From Arachidicoccus sp. (GTDB lineage Bacteria > Bacteroidota > Bacteroidia > Chitinophagales > Chitinophagaceae), in contig JAPWKH010000002.1 in assembly GCA_028283605.1 (NCBI GenBank), positions 34,329 through 98,328 of the forward strand: 64,000 nt of DNA, written 5' to 3'. The notes beneath the pieces were generated by a model, which was given only the letters and a program-made list of their open reading frames with translations, was not told the origin of the DNA and did no database searches. The position numbers and the translations under genes were made by a program. Within the stretch, counting starts at the first letter, position 1; each line of letters starts with the position of its first letter. Positions 8,290 to 16,801 of this stretch are shown piece by piece.

Positions 8290-10794
8290 TTGAAAAAATT
8301 TACATTCATTTTTTATTTTCTCCTGAATTGCCTGCTTTCTGCAAAACTTTTTGCACAGGAGAATAATGCATTTATTTCAGGAAAAATATTAGATGAAAAA
8401 TATCATCCGCTTGAAAATATTTTTGTTCATATTTCCAATAATCCAACTGGCGTACACAGTAATGACAGTGGCTGTTTCAAATTAAGCATTCCCTCCGAAA
8501 CGCCTGTTACAGTTGAGTTTTCGGCTGCAAATTATTCAGGTTACAAAAAAATATTTTTCGCAGAAAAAAATCAAACGCTTCAGGCAGAAATCGTATTACT
8601 TGAAAAAACAACCACTTTAGCAGATGTAAATGTTTCTTCACAAAAAGAAAGAGAACAGGCGGGTTTAATTGTTATCAGCCCTGAAAAAGCGATGATTAAT
8701 CCTTCTCCTGTCAATGGAATTGAAGGATTGATAAAAACATTGGTAGGCAGCAATAATGAACTGACTTCGCAATATTCCGTGCGCGGCGGCAACTTCGATG
8801 AGAATCTTGTTTATGTAAACGGTTACGAAATTTATCGTCCGTTTTTGGTCAGCAGCGGGCAACAGGAAGGTTTGAGTTTTATCAATCCTACGCTTACGCA
8901 AAATGTAGATTTCTTTACGGGCGGATTTCAGACAAAATATGGCGATAAAATGAGTTCTGTTCTGGATGTAACATACATTCATCCTGCAGAAAATCACGGT
9001 CAGGCTTATGTGAGTTTACTGGAACAAGGCCTGAGCTTTGAAGGGTTAAGCAAAAATAAAAAGTTCACTTATGTGATAGGCGCACGCACGCGCGACAACA
9101 GGAATGTTACCAAAAGCCAACCTACCCAAGGCAATTATATTCCTTCATCTTCCGATGCACAGGCACTGCTTACTTATTCGTTCAGCAATAAATTCAGTAT
9201 TGAATTGTTGGGCAATTATTCAAAAACAAAATTTACATTTTATCCTCAATCAGAACAATTAACTGCAAGCGTGTTCTCGCCTTTGTATGCTGCGGATTAT
9301 GGAGCGGATATTGATTTTACAGGCTCCGAGAAAGATAAATACACAACTGCTTTTGCAGGCCTGACGTTTATTCATAAACCGAATAAGAAACTTAATTTAA
9401 AATATTTATTCAGCTATTTCGGCGATAATGAAAAACAAAATACAGATATAACCGGCTCTTATATCTTCGGTAATCGCGACGGCAACGGCAATATTGATAC
9501 CGATCCGGATAATTTATTGGGCGAAGGAATTACGCAAAATTATGCAAGGAACAATCTCAACATACATCTGTGGTCGGCACAGCATTTGGGAAGCTACAAC
9601 GGCGGCAAAAATTTTGTACAATGGGGATTGAAAGCCGAACGGCAAAATGTTACAAGCCTTATGAATCAATGGACACGCAGTGATTCCGCAGGTTATACTT
9701 TGCCTTACGGCGGCGATGAATTGCAATTAAGCAATGTATTGCAAAACGATGAACATTTGAACATCACACGCTTTAGCGGCTTTGTACAGGATAATATTTT
9801 GTTCAACGATTCTTCAGCTTATGCCTTGCAGGTAGGCGCAAGATTTAATTATAATAATATGAATAAAGAATTTCTTGTATCGCCGCGTATAGGGTTTTCT
9901 TTTAAGCCGAAAAACTGGCAGCGCGATGTAATATTTAAAGCATCAGGCGGCATTTACGACCAACCTCTGTTTTACCGAGAAATGATCGGATTGAACGGCG
10001 ATGTGAACACACAACTGAAAGCGCAGAAAAGCTGGCAGGTAACTGTTGGCGCGGATTACAGCTTACAGGTTTTCAATCGACCCGCGCGTTGGGTAACGGA
10101 AGCTTATTACAAAAATATGTGGGATGTAGATCCTTATGATATCAACAATGTAAGCATCCAGTACTATGCGAATAATAATGCAAAAGCGTATGCTTACGGT
10201 ATTGAAACGCGATTATTTGCACAACTTGTAAAAGATGCCGACAGCTGGATAAGTCTCGGCATCATGCGTACAAAAGAAAATATAAATGGATTAAATTATA
10301 CCGATTACTTAAACGCCGAGGGGCAGGTAATTACTTCTTCTTCGCAAGATAAAACTGTAGCCGACAGTGCTGCACATTCGGTCGGTTGGATAAGAAGGCC
10401 AACGGACAGGCTCGTAACTTTCGGCATGTTTTTTCAGGATTATCTGCCGCAGAATAAAAACTTTAAAGTATATCTCAATACAATATTCGGAACAAATTTG
10501 CCTTACAACATTACAGGCAGCACGCGTTACAGAAACGCATTGGAAATTCCATCGTACTTACGTGTAGATATGGGTTTCAGCGCATTATTGCTCGATGCTG
10601 AAAGAAAGCAGCGAAGTCGGTCTCCTTTCCTTGGTGTGAAAAATATATGGGCGAGTTTGGAAGTATTTAATCTGATTAATAAAGACAATACAATCAGTTA
10701 TACATTACTCAAAAGTTTTGACAACAATACTTATGCATTGCCCAATCGCCTTACGCCGCGCCTGCTGAACTTTAAGATAATGTTGAATTGGTAA
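8290..10794 (+). CDS. TonB-dependent outer-membrane receptor with CarboxypepD_reg-like N-domain
   Basis: 834 residues. The start is TTG, supported by the signal peptide MKKFTFIFYFLLNCLLSAKLFAQ directly after it. A carboxypeptidase-regulatory-like beta-sandwich follows (FISGKILDEKYHPLENIFV), then a plug (SQYSVRGGNFDENLVYVNGYEIY) and a long barrel with aromatic turns. Such receptors import large nutrients or siderophores using TonB energy. No SusD-like lipoprotein lies next to it, so the substrate is open. The last 93 bases are repeated at 11486-11578, beyond a toxin-antitoxin pair, with a 47-base identical core (10702-10748). Confidence 0.92.
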   Translation: MKKFTFIFYFLLNCLLSAKLFAQENNAFISGKILDEKYHPLENIFVHISNNPTGVHSNDSGCFKLSIPSETPVTVEFSAANYSGYKKIFFAEKNQTLQAEIVLLEKTTTLADVNVSSQKEREQAGLIVISPEKAMINPSPVNGIEGLIKTLVGSNNELTSQYSVRGGNFDENLVYVNGYEIYRPFLVSSGQQEGLSFINPTLTQNVDFFTGGFQTKYGDKMSSVLDVTYIHPAENHGQAYVSLLEQGLSFEGLSKNKKFTYVIGARTRDNRNVTKSQPTQGNYIPSSSDAQALLTYSFSNKFSIELLGNYSKTKFTFYPQSEQLTASVFSPLYAADYGADIDFTGSEKDKYTTAFAGLTFIHKPNKKLNLKYLFSYFGDNEKQNTDITGSYIFGNRDGNGNIDTDPDNLLGEGITQNYARNNLNIHLWSAQHLGSYNGGKNFVQWGLKAERQNVTSLMNQWTRSDSAGYTLPYGGDELQLSNVLQNDEHLNITRFSGFVQDNILFNDSSAYALQVGARFNYNNMNKEFLVSPRIGFSFKPKNWQRDVIFKASGGIYDQPLFYREMIGLNGDVNTQLKAQKSWQVTVGADYSLQVFNRPARWVTEAYYKNMWDVDPYDINNVSIQYYANNNAKAYAYGIETRLFAQLVKDADSWISLGIMRTKENINGLNYTDYLNAEGQVITSSSQDKTVADSAAHSVGWIRRPTDRLVTFGMFFQDYLPQNKNFKVYLNTIFGTNLPYNITGSTRYRNALEIPSYLRVDMGFSALLLDAERKQRSRSPFLGVKNIWASLEVFNLINKDNTISYTLLKSFDNNTYALPNRLTPRLLNFKIMLNW

Positions 10795-10827
10795 GAAGAT
10801 TAGGAAAAAACGCATTGATATTTTTTC

Positions 10828-10835
10828 TAATTTTG
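10828..10835 (+). promoter_or_regulatory. Candidate -7 box for the toxin-antitoxin pair
   Basis: TAATTTTG matches TANNTTTG and ends 8 bases before the antitoxin ATG at 10844. The pair would then have its own promoter and an almost leaderless transcript. Confidence 0.4.
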
Positions 10836-10843
10836 TAGTTGCA

Positions 10844-11140
10844 ATGCTGAACAGAGCCGAAATATTAAATACTTTAAAAGAACAAAAGTCTTTTTTACAA
10901 GAAAAATTTCATGTAAAAGAAATTGGTTTATTTGGCTCTTATGCGCGCAATGAAGCGACACCGAGTAGCGATATAGATTTTGTAGTAGAATTTTTATTCT
11001 CTCAAAATTATATCGAAACAAAAGAATCTTTACGCTATTATTTAAGTAATTTATTTAATAAAAAAATCGATTTAGCTAATCCTCGCTCACTTAAACCACA
11101 TTTTAAAAAGCGCATACTAAGCCAAACAATATATGCGTGA
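10844..11140 (+). CDS. mntA: MntA-type minimal nucleotidyltransferase antitoxin
   Basis: 98 residues with the nucleotidyltransferase motif GSYARNEATPSSDIDF. This is the GSX10DXD pattern of MntA antitoxins; the two aspartates bind metal. In characterised HepT/MntA (type VII) systems, MntA transfers AMP units from ATP to a tyrosine of HepT and silences it. The gene overlaps the HEPN gene by 8 bases, the usual arrangement for coupled translation. No larger catalytic domain is present. Homology to characterised pairs is by motif only. Confidence 0.88.
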   Translation: MLNRAEILNTLKEQKSFLQEKFHVKEIGLFGSYARNEATPSSDIDFVVEFLFSQNYIETKESLRYYLSNLFNKKIDLANPRSLKPHFKKRILSQTIYA

Positions 11141-11474
11141 AAACGACGAAGCAAATATCGAAGATTGTTTGTATGCCATCAATCATATTGAAGAATATAC
11201 CAAAAATATTCTATCCTATGATGAGCTTTTGGGAGACAGTAAAACTTACGACGCTGTTTTGATGAATTTTGTAGTTATTGCTGAAGCCTGTAACAGAATA
11301 AGCACGGAACTGCAGAAAGAATTTTCCGAAATAAATTGGAATGGAGTCAGACGATTCAGAAATTATATTGCACATGATTATTTTGGCGTGGATATAGAAG
11401 TTGTTTGGCAATCGCTCACAAAAGAGTTGCCTAAGTTGAAAATTGAATTGCAGAAAGTATTGGACAACGGATAA
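11133..11474 (+). CDS. hepT: HepT-like HEPN ribonuclease toxin (DUF86)
   Basis: 113 residues, all helical in appearance, with the HEPN motif RNYIAHDY. This fits RX4HXY exactly: Arg and His are the RNase residues, and Tyr is the one modified by MntA in known systems. HepT toxins cleave RNA, tRNA in the best-studied case. Translation is coupled to the upstream antitoxin by an 8-base overlap. Immediately past the stop lies a diverged copy of the upstream receptor gene's 3' end, so the pair sits between direct repeats. Confidence 0.88.
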   Translation: MRENDEANIEDCLYAINHIEEYTKNILSYDELLGDSKTYDAVLMNFVVIAEACNRISTELQKEFSEINWNGVRRFRNYIAHDYFGVDIEVVWQSLTKELPKLKIELQKVLDNG

Positions 11475-11485
11475 TTTTCAGCCAC

Positions 11486-11578
11486 ACATTACTCAAAAGT
11501 TTTGACAACAATACTTATGCATTGCCCAATCGTCTTACACCGTGTTTATTGAATTTTAAAATAATGGTAAACCGGTAA
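11486..11578 (+). pseudogene. Duplicated 3' end of the TonB-dependent receptor gene
   Basis: Bases 11486-11532 are identical to 10702-10748 of the receptor gene, and similarity continues to a TAA at 11576-11578. The frame is kept: it would read TLLKSFDNNTYALPNRLTP, then CLLNFKIMVNR, against LLNFKIMLNW in the intact gene. Several silent third-position changes separate the copies, so the duplication is not recent. It has no start codon and is a remnant. It forms a direct repeat with the intact gene around the toxin-antitoxin pair. Confidence 0.9.
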
Positions 11579-11706
11579 ATGGTTATTTTTCATGTTTCCT
11601 TCATCACATTATTTTATTACATTAGCGGCGTAAAATTTCAGAAACACGCGCGCACAATCATCAGGCTCTAATGCGCGATTATTTCAATAAAAAATAAATA
11701 TCTCGA

Positions 11707-13671
11707 ATGAAAAAAATTTGTTTACTCTCATTGGCAATTATTTCGTGTTGCCTGATAAAAAGCTATGCGCAGGATTCATCCGAATATAATCAGCACGATT
11801 TATTCAGTCCGGATTTCTTTACAAAAAACGGAAATGAATATCGCAGCGCAGACGGTACACCCGGCCCGAAATACTGGCAAAACTCGGCAAGCTACCTGAT
11901 ACATGCCACACTTACCGAAGCGCCGGATACAACTGTATCAGGCGACGTTATAATTGATTACACAAATAACAGCCCAGATTCATTAAAATTTCTCTGGTTG
12001 CAGGTAGATCAAAATTTATTCGATCCACGTTCGCGCGGCATTGCAACCGTTACGGTAAGTGGTGGCAGATTTGACATGCACGGATTTACACGCGGTGGAG
12101 AGCAAATAAAATCCGTTACTGTTACTTATAAGGGAAAATCTTACGACATTAAACCTATTATTACAGATACGCGCATGCAGGTTCGTCTACCCTTTGTTAT
12201 GAAACCCGGTGGCGATAAAGTGAGCATAAAAATAAATTTCTCTTTTGCAATTCCTGAATACGGTGCAGACAGAATGGGAAGATTATATACAAAAAACGGC
12301 GTGGTTTATCAGATTGCGCAATGGTATCCGCGCATGTGCGTGTATGATGATGTAATGGGCTGGAATACTTTGCCATATATGGGCGCCGGAGAATTTTATT
12401 GCGAATACGGCAATTATGATTATTATGTCACTTTGCCGGCAGATATGATCGTAAACGGTTCGGGCGATCTGCAAAATCCGCAGGAAGTGTTGACTTCGGA
12501 AGAAATTGCCCGGTTGAATAAAGCTAAAAGCAGCGACAGCACAGTATTTATCGTGTCGGCAGATGAAATAGGAAAAGCTTCTGCAAGACCTAAAACTTCC
12601 GGAACACTTACATGGCATTATAAAATGACTAATTCGCGAGATGTTTCCTGGGCTGCATCAAAAGCTTTTATCTGGGATGCGGCGAGGATAAATTTTCCTT
12701 CCGGAAGAAAAGGAATTTCAATGGCTGTTTATCCGATAGAAAGCGCCGGCTACCAGGCTTATGGAAGAGGTACTCAATATTTGAAACAAAGCATAGAATT
12801 TTATTCCAAAACGTATTTCGAATATCCTTGGAACAGTGCTTCTGTCGTAGCAGGTATTGCTCTTGGTATGGAATATCCAGGTATTATCTTTTGTAGTTAT
12901 AAAATAAAAAATAACAGCCTCTGGGGTGATGTAACCCATGAGATTGGACACAATTGGTTTCCGATGATTGTAGGTTCAAATGAAAGAAGATTTATGTGGC
13001 AGGATGAAGGATTCAATACATTCATCAATGGCTATGCTACAAAATGGTTTCATAATGGCGAATATTATAACAAAAGACAGGAAAACGGAATGAACAACTA
13101 TATGATAATGAGCATGTCGAGCCCGAATTCCGAAGCTTTAATGTTGCCGCCGGATGCTACGAGCGATAAGACGATGGGAGAATATTATTACAAAACTTCT
13201 TTTGCTTTGAATATTTTGAGAAATTATGTCCTCGATAGTGAACGGTTTGATTACGCTTTTAAAAATTATGTAAGCACCTGGGCATTTAAACATCCGCAGC
13301 CGGATGATTTTTTCAGGTTCATGAATAATGCTACAGGCGAAGATTTGGGTTGGTTCTGGAAAGAATGGTTTTTTCAAACATATACTTTAGACCAAGCAGT
13401 TGGGGGAGTAAATTATATAAATGGAAATGCTTCCGAAGGCGCATTAATTACAATTAAAAATTTGAAAAAAATGGCATTGCCTGTTTCCATTAAAATTAAC
13501 GAGGAAAACGGAGATTCTTCCATTGTAAAACTTCCGATTGATATTTGGTCTCGCGGAAGCAAATGGACATTCAAGTATAATTCAAAATCGCCTTTAAAAT
13601 CAATAGTTATAGATCCGCAACAGATTTTGCCGGATATTAACAGAAACAATAACGTATGGAATAATCAATAA
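11707..13671 (+). CDS. M1 family zinc metallopeptidase, exported
   Basis: 654 residues beginning with a signal peptide (MKKICLLSLAIISCCLIKSYAQ). An N-terminal beta domain (residues ~50-260) precedes the gluzincin domain. The zinc site is HEIGHNW near residue 411, followed after 18 residues by the third ligand in WQDEGFN, the M1 pattern HEXXH-X18-E. GMEYPGI replaces the usual GAMEN substrate loop, as in several Bacteroidota M1 proteins. Likely an aminopeptidase in the periplasm or outside the cell. It has no C-terminal T9SS domain. It is monocistronic. Confidence 0.92.
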   Translation: MKKICLLSLAIISCCLIKSYAQDSSEYNQHDLFSPDFFTKNGNEYRSADGTPGPKYWQNSASYLIHATLTEAPDTTVSGDVIIDYTNNSPDSLKFLWLQVDQNLFDPRSRGIATVTVSGGRFDMHGFTRGGEQIKSVTVTYKGKSYDIKPIITDTRMQVRLPFVMKPGGDKVSIKINFSFAIPEYGADRMGRLYTKNGVVYQIAQWYPRMCVYDDVMGWNTLPYMGAGEFYCEYGNYDYYVTLPADMIVNGSGDLQNPQEVLTSEEIARLNKAKSSDSTVFIVSADEIGKASARPKTSGTLTWHYKMTNSRDVSWAASKAFIWDAARINFPSGRKGISMAVYPIESAGYQAYGRGTQYLKQSIEFYSKTYFEYPWNSASVVAGIALGMEYPGIIFCSYKIKNNSLWGDVTHEIGHNWFPMIVGSNERRFMWQDEGFNTFINGYATKWFHNGEYYNKRQENGMNNYMIMSMSSPNSEALMLPPDATSDKTMGEYYYKTSFALNILRNYVLDSERFDYAFKNYVSTWAFKHPQPDDFFRFMNNATGEDLGWFWKEWFFQTYTLDQAVGGVNYINGNASEGALITIKNLKKMALPVSIKINEENGDSSIVKLPIDIWSRGSKWTFKYNSKSPLKSIVIDPQQILPDINRNNNVWNNQ

Positions 13672-13721
13672 AATTTAAAGAATACTTTATTAAGACAAGC
13701 GATAAAAAAAATAAAATCGTC

Positions 13722-13729
13722 TATCTTTG
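13722..13729 (+). promoter_or_regulatory. Candidate -7 box for the transketolase N-subunit gene
   Basis: TATCTTTG matches TANNTTTG and ends 29 bases before the ATG at 13759. This implies a leader of about 23 bases. Confidence 0.5.
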
Positions 13730-13758
13730 ACCCCACAACTTTAAAAAGTAAAACAGAA

Positions 13759-14607
13759 ATGGCAGATATTCAAGAATTAAAAACATTAGCAACACAAATC
13801 AGAAGAGATATTCTCAGAATGGTTCACGGCGTACAAAGCGGGCATCCCGGCGGTTCGCTCGGCTGTACGGATTTTTTTGTAGCATTGTATTTCGATATAA
13901 TGAAAAGGAAAGATGGTTTTGATATCAATGGCATTGGCGAAGATATTTTCTTTCTTTCCAACGGTCATATTTCACCTGTATTTTATTCTACATTGGCGCG
14001 CGCAGGATATTTTGATGTGAAAGAATTGGGAACATTCCGTAAATTAAATTCCCGCTTGCAAGGTCATCCCACTACACACGAGCATCTTCCCGGCATACGT
14101 ATTGCGAGCGGTTCTTTGGGTCAGGGGACAAGTGTTGCAGTTGGCGCTGCATTGGCAAAAAAGGCGAATGGAGACGACAGCTATGTTTACGTACTTACCG
14201 GCGACGGGGAATTGAATGAAGGGCAAAATTGGGAAGCATTCATGTCTGCACCAAATTTGGATATTCAAAAGTTGATTTTGACTATCGACTGGAACGGACA
14301 GCAAATTGATGGTCCTACAAAAGAGGTAATGGATCTGGGCGATTTAAAAGCAAAGCTGGAAGCCTTCAAATGGCAGGTATTAATATTGGAAGAAGGCAAC
14401 GACATTGAAGCAATAATAAAAACACTGAATCATGCTAAACAAATTGCTCAACCCGGCAAACCTGTTGCAATTCTGTTGAAAAGTGTTATGGGCAAAGGCG
14501 TTGATTTTATGGAAGGTCACCACGAATGGCATGGCACAGCTCCCAATGACGAACAATTGGCAAGCGCATTGAATCAGTTGCCTATAACAGCTTTCGGTGA
14601 TTATTAA
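13759..14607 (+). CDS. Transketolase N-terminal subunit
   Basis: 282 residues matching only the thiamine-diphosphate-binding half of transketolase. Visible motifs are HGVQSGHPGGSLG, the ThDP/Mg motif GDGELNEGQNWEA...DWNGQQ, and VMGKGVDFMEGHHEWHG at the end. In split transketolases this chain pairs with a C-terminal subunit (pyrimidine and transketolase_C domains) to move two-carbon units in the pentose phosphate pathway. The partner is normally the next gene, but here a terminator and a beta-galactosidase follow. The partner must be elsewhere in the genome, or the locus has been rearranged. Confidence 0.9.
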   Translation: MADIQELKTLATQIRRDILRMVHGVQSGHPGGSLGCTDFFVALYFDIMKRKDGFDINGIGEDIFFLSNGHISPVFYSTLARAGYFDVKELGTFRKLNSRLQGHPTTHEHLPGIRIASGSLGQGTSVAVGAALAKKANGDDSYVYVLTGDGELNEGQNWEAFMSAPNLDIQKLILTIDWNGQQIDGPTKEVMDLGDLKAKLEAFKWQVLILEEGNDIEAIIKTLNHAKQIAQPGKPVAILLKSVMGKGVDFMEGHHEWHGTAPNDEQLASALNQLPITAFGDY

Positions 14608-14636
14608 AAAATACTTTCTTAGTATAAATTATACAA

Positions 14637-14674
14637 AGAGACTGCCAGGAATCAGAAGGGCGGTCTCTTTTTAT
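14637..14674 (+). terminator. Intrinsic terminator after the transketolase N-subunit
   Basis: Arms AGAGACTGCC (14637-14646) and GGCGGTCTCT (14659-14668) pair with one G-U and are followed by TTTTTA. It lies 30 bases past the stop and ends the transcript before the beta-galactosidase gene. Confidence 0.85.
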
Positions 14675-14772
14675 TGAATGATAATGATTATTGTACAACG
14701 TTTGCGTTGCCTTATTCAAAAAAGTATGTCTTATATTCACAAAGAAAAATAGAAATATGAAATGAGCCGTAA

Positions 14773-14780
14773 TAACTTTG
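14773..14780 (+). promoter_or_regulatory. Candidate -7 box for the beta-galactosidase gene
   Basis: TAACTTTG matches TANNTTTG, 64 bases before the ATG at 14845. No TTG at ideal spacing was seen. Confidence 0.35.
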
Positions 14781-14844
14781 TATACCCAAAGCAATGATTA
14801 TTTGGTCAATTCCATCTGACAATTAAAAAAATAAAAACAAATAG

Positions 14845-16716
14845 ATGAAATTTATAGTGTTGGCTCTTATCTCTCTTTCCTCGGTAATAAATATTCATGC
14901 CCAAACTGCAAAACATACTTTTGAGATTAAAAACGGCTCTTTTGTTTATGACGGCAAACCTGTTGAAATCCATTCCGGAGAAATGCATTATCCGCGCGTA
15001 CCGCACCAATATTGGAGGCAGCGTTTGGAAATGATAAAGGCAATGGGTATGAATGCCGTTACGACGTATGTATTTTGGAATTATCACGAAACGGCACCGG
15101 GAGTTTGGGATTTTAAAGGCGATCGCGATCTTGCAAAATTTGTAAAAACCGCTCAGGAAACAGGCTTATTTGTAATACTGCGACCAGGCCCGTATGTATG
15201 TGCAGAATGGGAATTTGGCGGTTATCCTTGGTGGCTGCAAAAAGTAAAGAATATGGAAGTACGCACTTACAACCAACCATTTTTAGACAGCTGCAACACT
15301 TATATACATCATATTGCCAATCAACTTAAAGATTTACAAATAACGCATGGCGGCCCGATTATTATGGTTCAGGCAGAGAATGAATTTGGCTCGTATGTAT
15401 CACAGAGAAAAGATATTCCGTTGGAACAACACAAAAAATACAGCGAGGCTATAAAGCAACAACTCATCGCTAATGGATTTGATGTTCCTTTCTTTACAGC
15501 AGATGCAACCGGTTTATTCAACGGCGGCAGCGTATCTGATGCACTTCCATGCGGGAATGGCGAAGATAATGTAGATACATTGAAGAAATATGTAAATCTT
15601 TTTCATAATGGAGAAGGCCCTTACATGGTATCTGAATTTTATCCCGGATGGCTGGATCATTGGGGAGAACGTTTTGTAAAAGTTGCTCCGCAGGAAACAA
15701 TAAATCAAACGGAAAAATTCCTAAAAAACAAAATCTCTTTCAGCTATTACATGATTTTCGGAGGTACAAATTTCGGCTTTACAAGCGGAGCAAATTATGA
15801 TGGAAAACATCACATTCAGCCTGATCTTACAAGCTATGATTACGATGCGCCTATAAGCGAAGATGGCCGCGCAACGCCTAAATTTACAATGCTACGTGAC
15901 CTCATGAAAAAATATGCAGATTATAATATTCCCAATCTTCCGGCAATGCCTGCTATTATATCAATCAACAATATTCAGTTGGATAAAACGGTAGATGTGT
16001 TCAGCAATCTGGTTCTGAAAATGAAACCGGTAACCTGTGATACGCCGATGACATTTGAAGATCTGAATCAGGGATACGGATATGTTTTGTACCAAAAACA
16101 TTTTAATAAAGCCGTTAGCGGAAAGCTGGATTTAAAAGGACTTCGGGATTATGCGCTGGTTTTTATCAATAATAAAAAAGTCGGAGAATTGAACCGCCAA
16201 TCCAATGTATATTCTTTAGATATAAATATTCCCGAAAATGCTACGCTGAGCATTTTTGTCGAGAATATGGGAAGAATTAATTACGGATCCGAAATAGTAC
16301 ATAATTTAAAAGGAATTATTTCTCCTGTAAAAATAAACGAAACCGCAATTACCGGAAATTGGAAAATGTATAAATTCCCTTTTGATGCAATACCCGACTT
16401 ATCGAAGGAAAAGAATAACTATACTACAGGCGTTCCCGTCATCTATAGCGGTAAATTTTCTCTCAACGCAACAGGCGATACATTTTTAGATATGAAAGAT
16501 TGGGGTAAAGGAATAGTATTTATCAACGGGCACAATCTTGGCCGCTATTGGAAAATCGGCCCGCAGCAAACATTATATGTGCCGGGTTGCTGGTTAAATA
16601 AAGGAAAAAATAAAATTGAAATATTTGAACAGCAAAACGATATAAAACATACATTAATCAATGCAGTTGAAACGCCTGTTTTGGATAATCTGAATAAGGC
16701 AGCTGCAAAAGGGTAA
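14845..16716 (+). CDS. Exported GH35 beta-galactosidase
   Basis: 623 residues with a signal peptide ending INIHAQ. The GH35 (beta/alpha)8 barrel fills residues ~20-350: HSGEMHYPRVP near the start, RPGPYVCAEWEFGGYPWWL, the acid/base glutamate in QAENEFGSY and the nucleophile glutamate in VSEFYPGW. Two C-terminal beta-sandwich regions follow, with the GH35 segment IVFINGHNLGRYW. It should remove terminal beta-linked galactose from plant or animal glycans in the periplasm or outside. It is a single gene between two terminators, not part of a SusCD locus. Confidence 0.94.
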   Translation: MKFIVLALISLSSVINIHAQTAKHTFEIKNGSFVYDGKPVEIHSGEMHYPRVPHQYWRQRLEMIKAMGMNAVTTYVFWNYHETAPGVWDFKGDRDLAKFVKTAQETGLFVILRPGPYVCAEWEFGGYPWWLQKVKNMEVRTYNQPFLDSCNTYIHHIANQLKDLQITHGGPIIMVQAENEFGSYVSQRKDIPLEQHKKYSEAIKQQLIANGFDVPFFTADATGLFNGGSVSDALPCGNGEDNVDTLKKYVNLFHNGEGPYMVSEFYPGWLDHWGERFVKVAPQETINQTEKFLKNKISFSYYMIFGGTNFGFTSGANYDGKHHIQPDLTSYDYDAPISEDGRATPKFTMLRDLMKKYADYNIPNLPAMPAIISINNIQLDKTVDVFSNLVLKMKPVTCDTPMTFEDLNQGYGYVLYQKHFNKAVSGKLDLKGLRDYALVFINNKKVGELNRQSNVYSLDINIPENATLSIFVENMGRINYGSEIVHNLKGIISPVKINETAITGNWKMYKFPFDAIPDLSKEKNNYTTGVPVIYSGKFSLNATGDTFLDMKDWGKGIVFINGHNLGRYWKIGPQQTLYVPGCWLNKGKNKIEIFEQQNDIKHTLINAVETPVLDNLNKAAAKG

Positions 16717-16748
16717 TTTGATTAGGAAATATTACAAAAGATCTTATC

Positions 16749-16789
16749 ATTATAAGGCATGCTGTATGATTTACAGCATGCCTTATAAT
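16749..16789. terminator. Long perfect hairpin between convergent genes (bidirectional terminator)
   Basis: Perfect 18-base arms (16749-16766 and 16772-16789, core AAGGCATGCTGTA) enclose a 5-base loop. It lies between the convergent beta-galactosidase and T9SS-protein genes. It shares the ATAAGGCAT core with the hairpin at 7147-7182. The T tracts are short, so bidirectional action is inferred from placement. Confidence 0.7.
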
Positions 16790-16801
16790 TAAAGGAATGT
16801 A

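Noticed and set aside
11649..11677. CGCGCA ... TGCGCG inverted repeat before the M1 peptidase gene
   Set aside because: Six-base arms with a 17-base loop and no T tract; could be chance.
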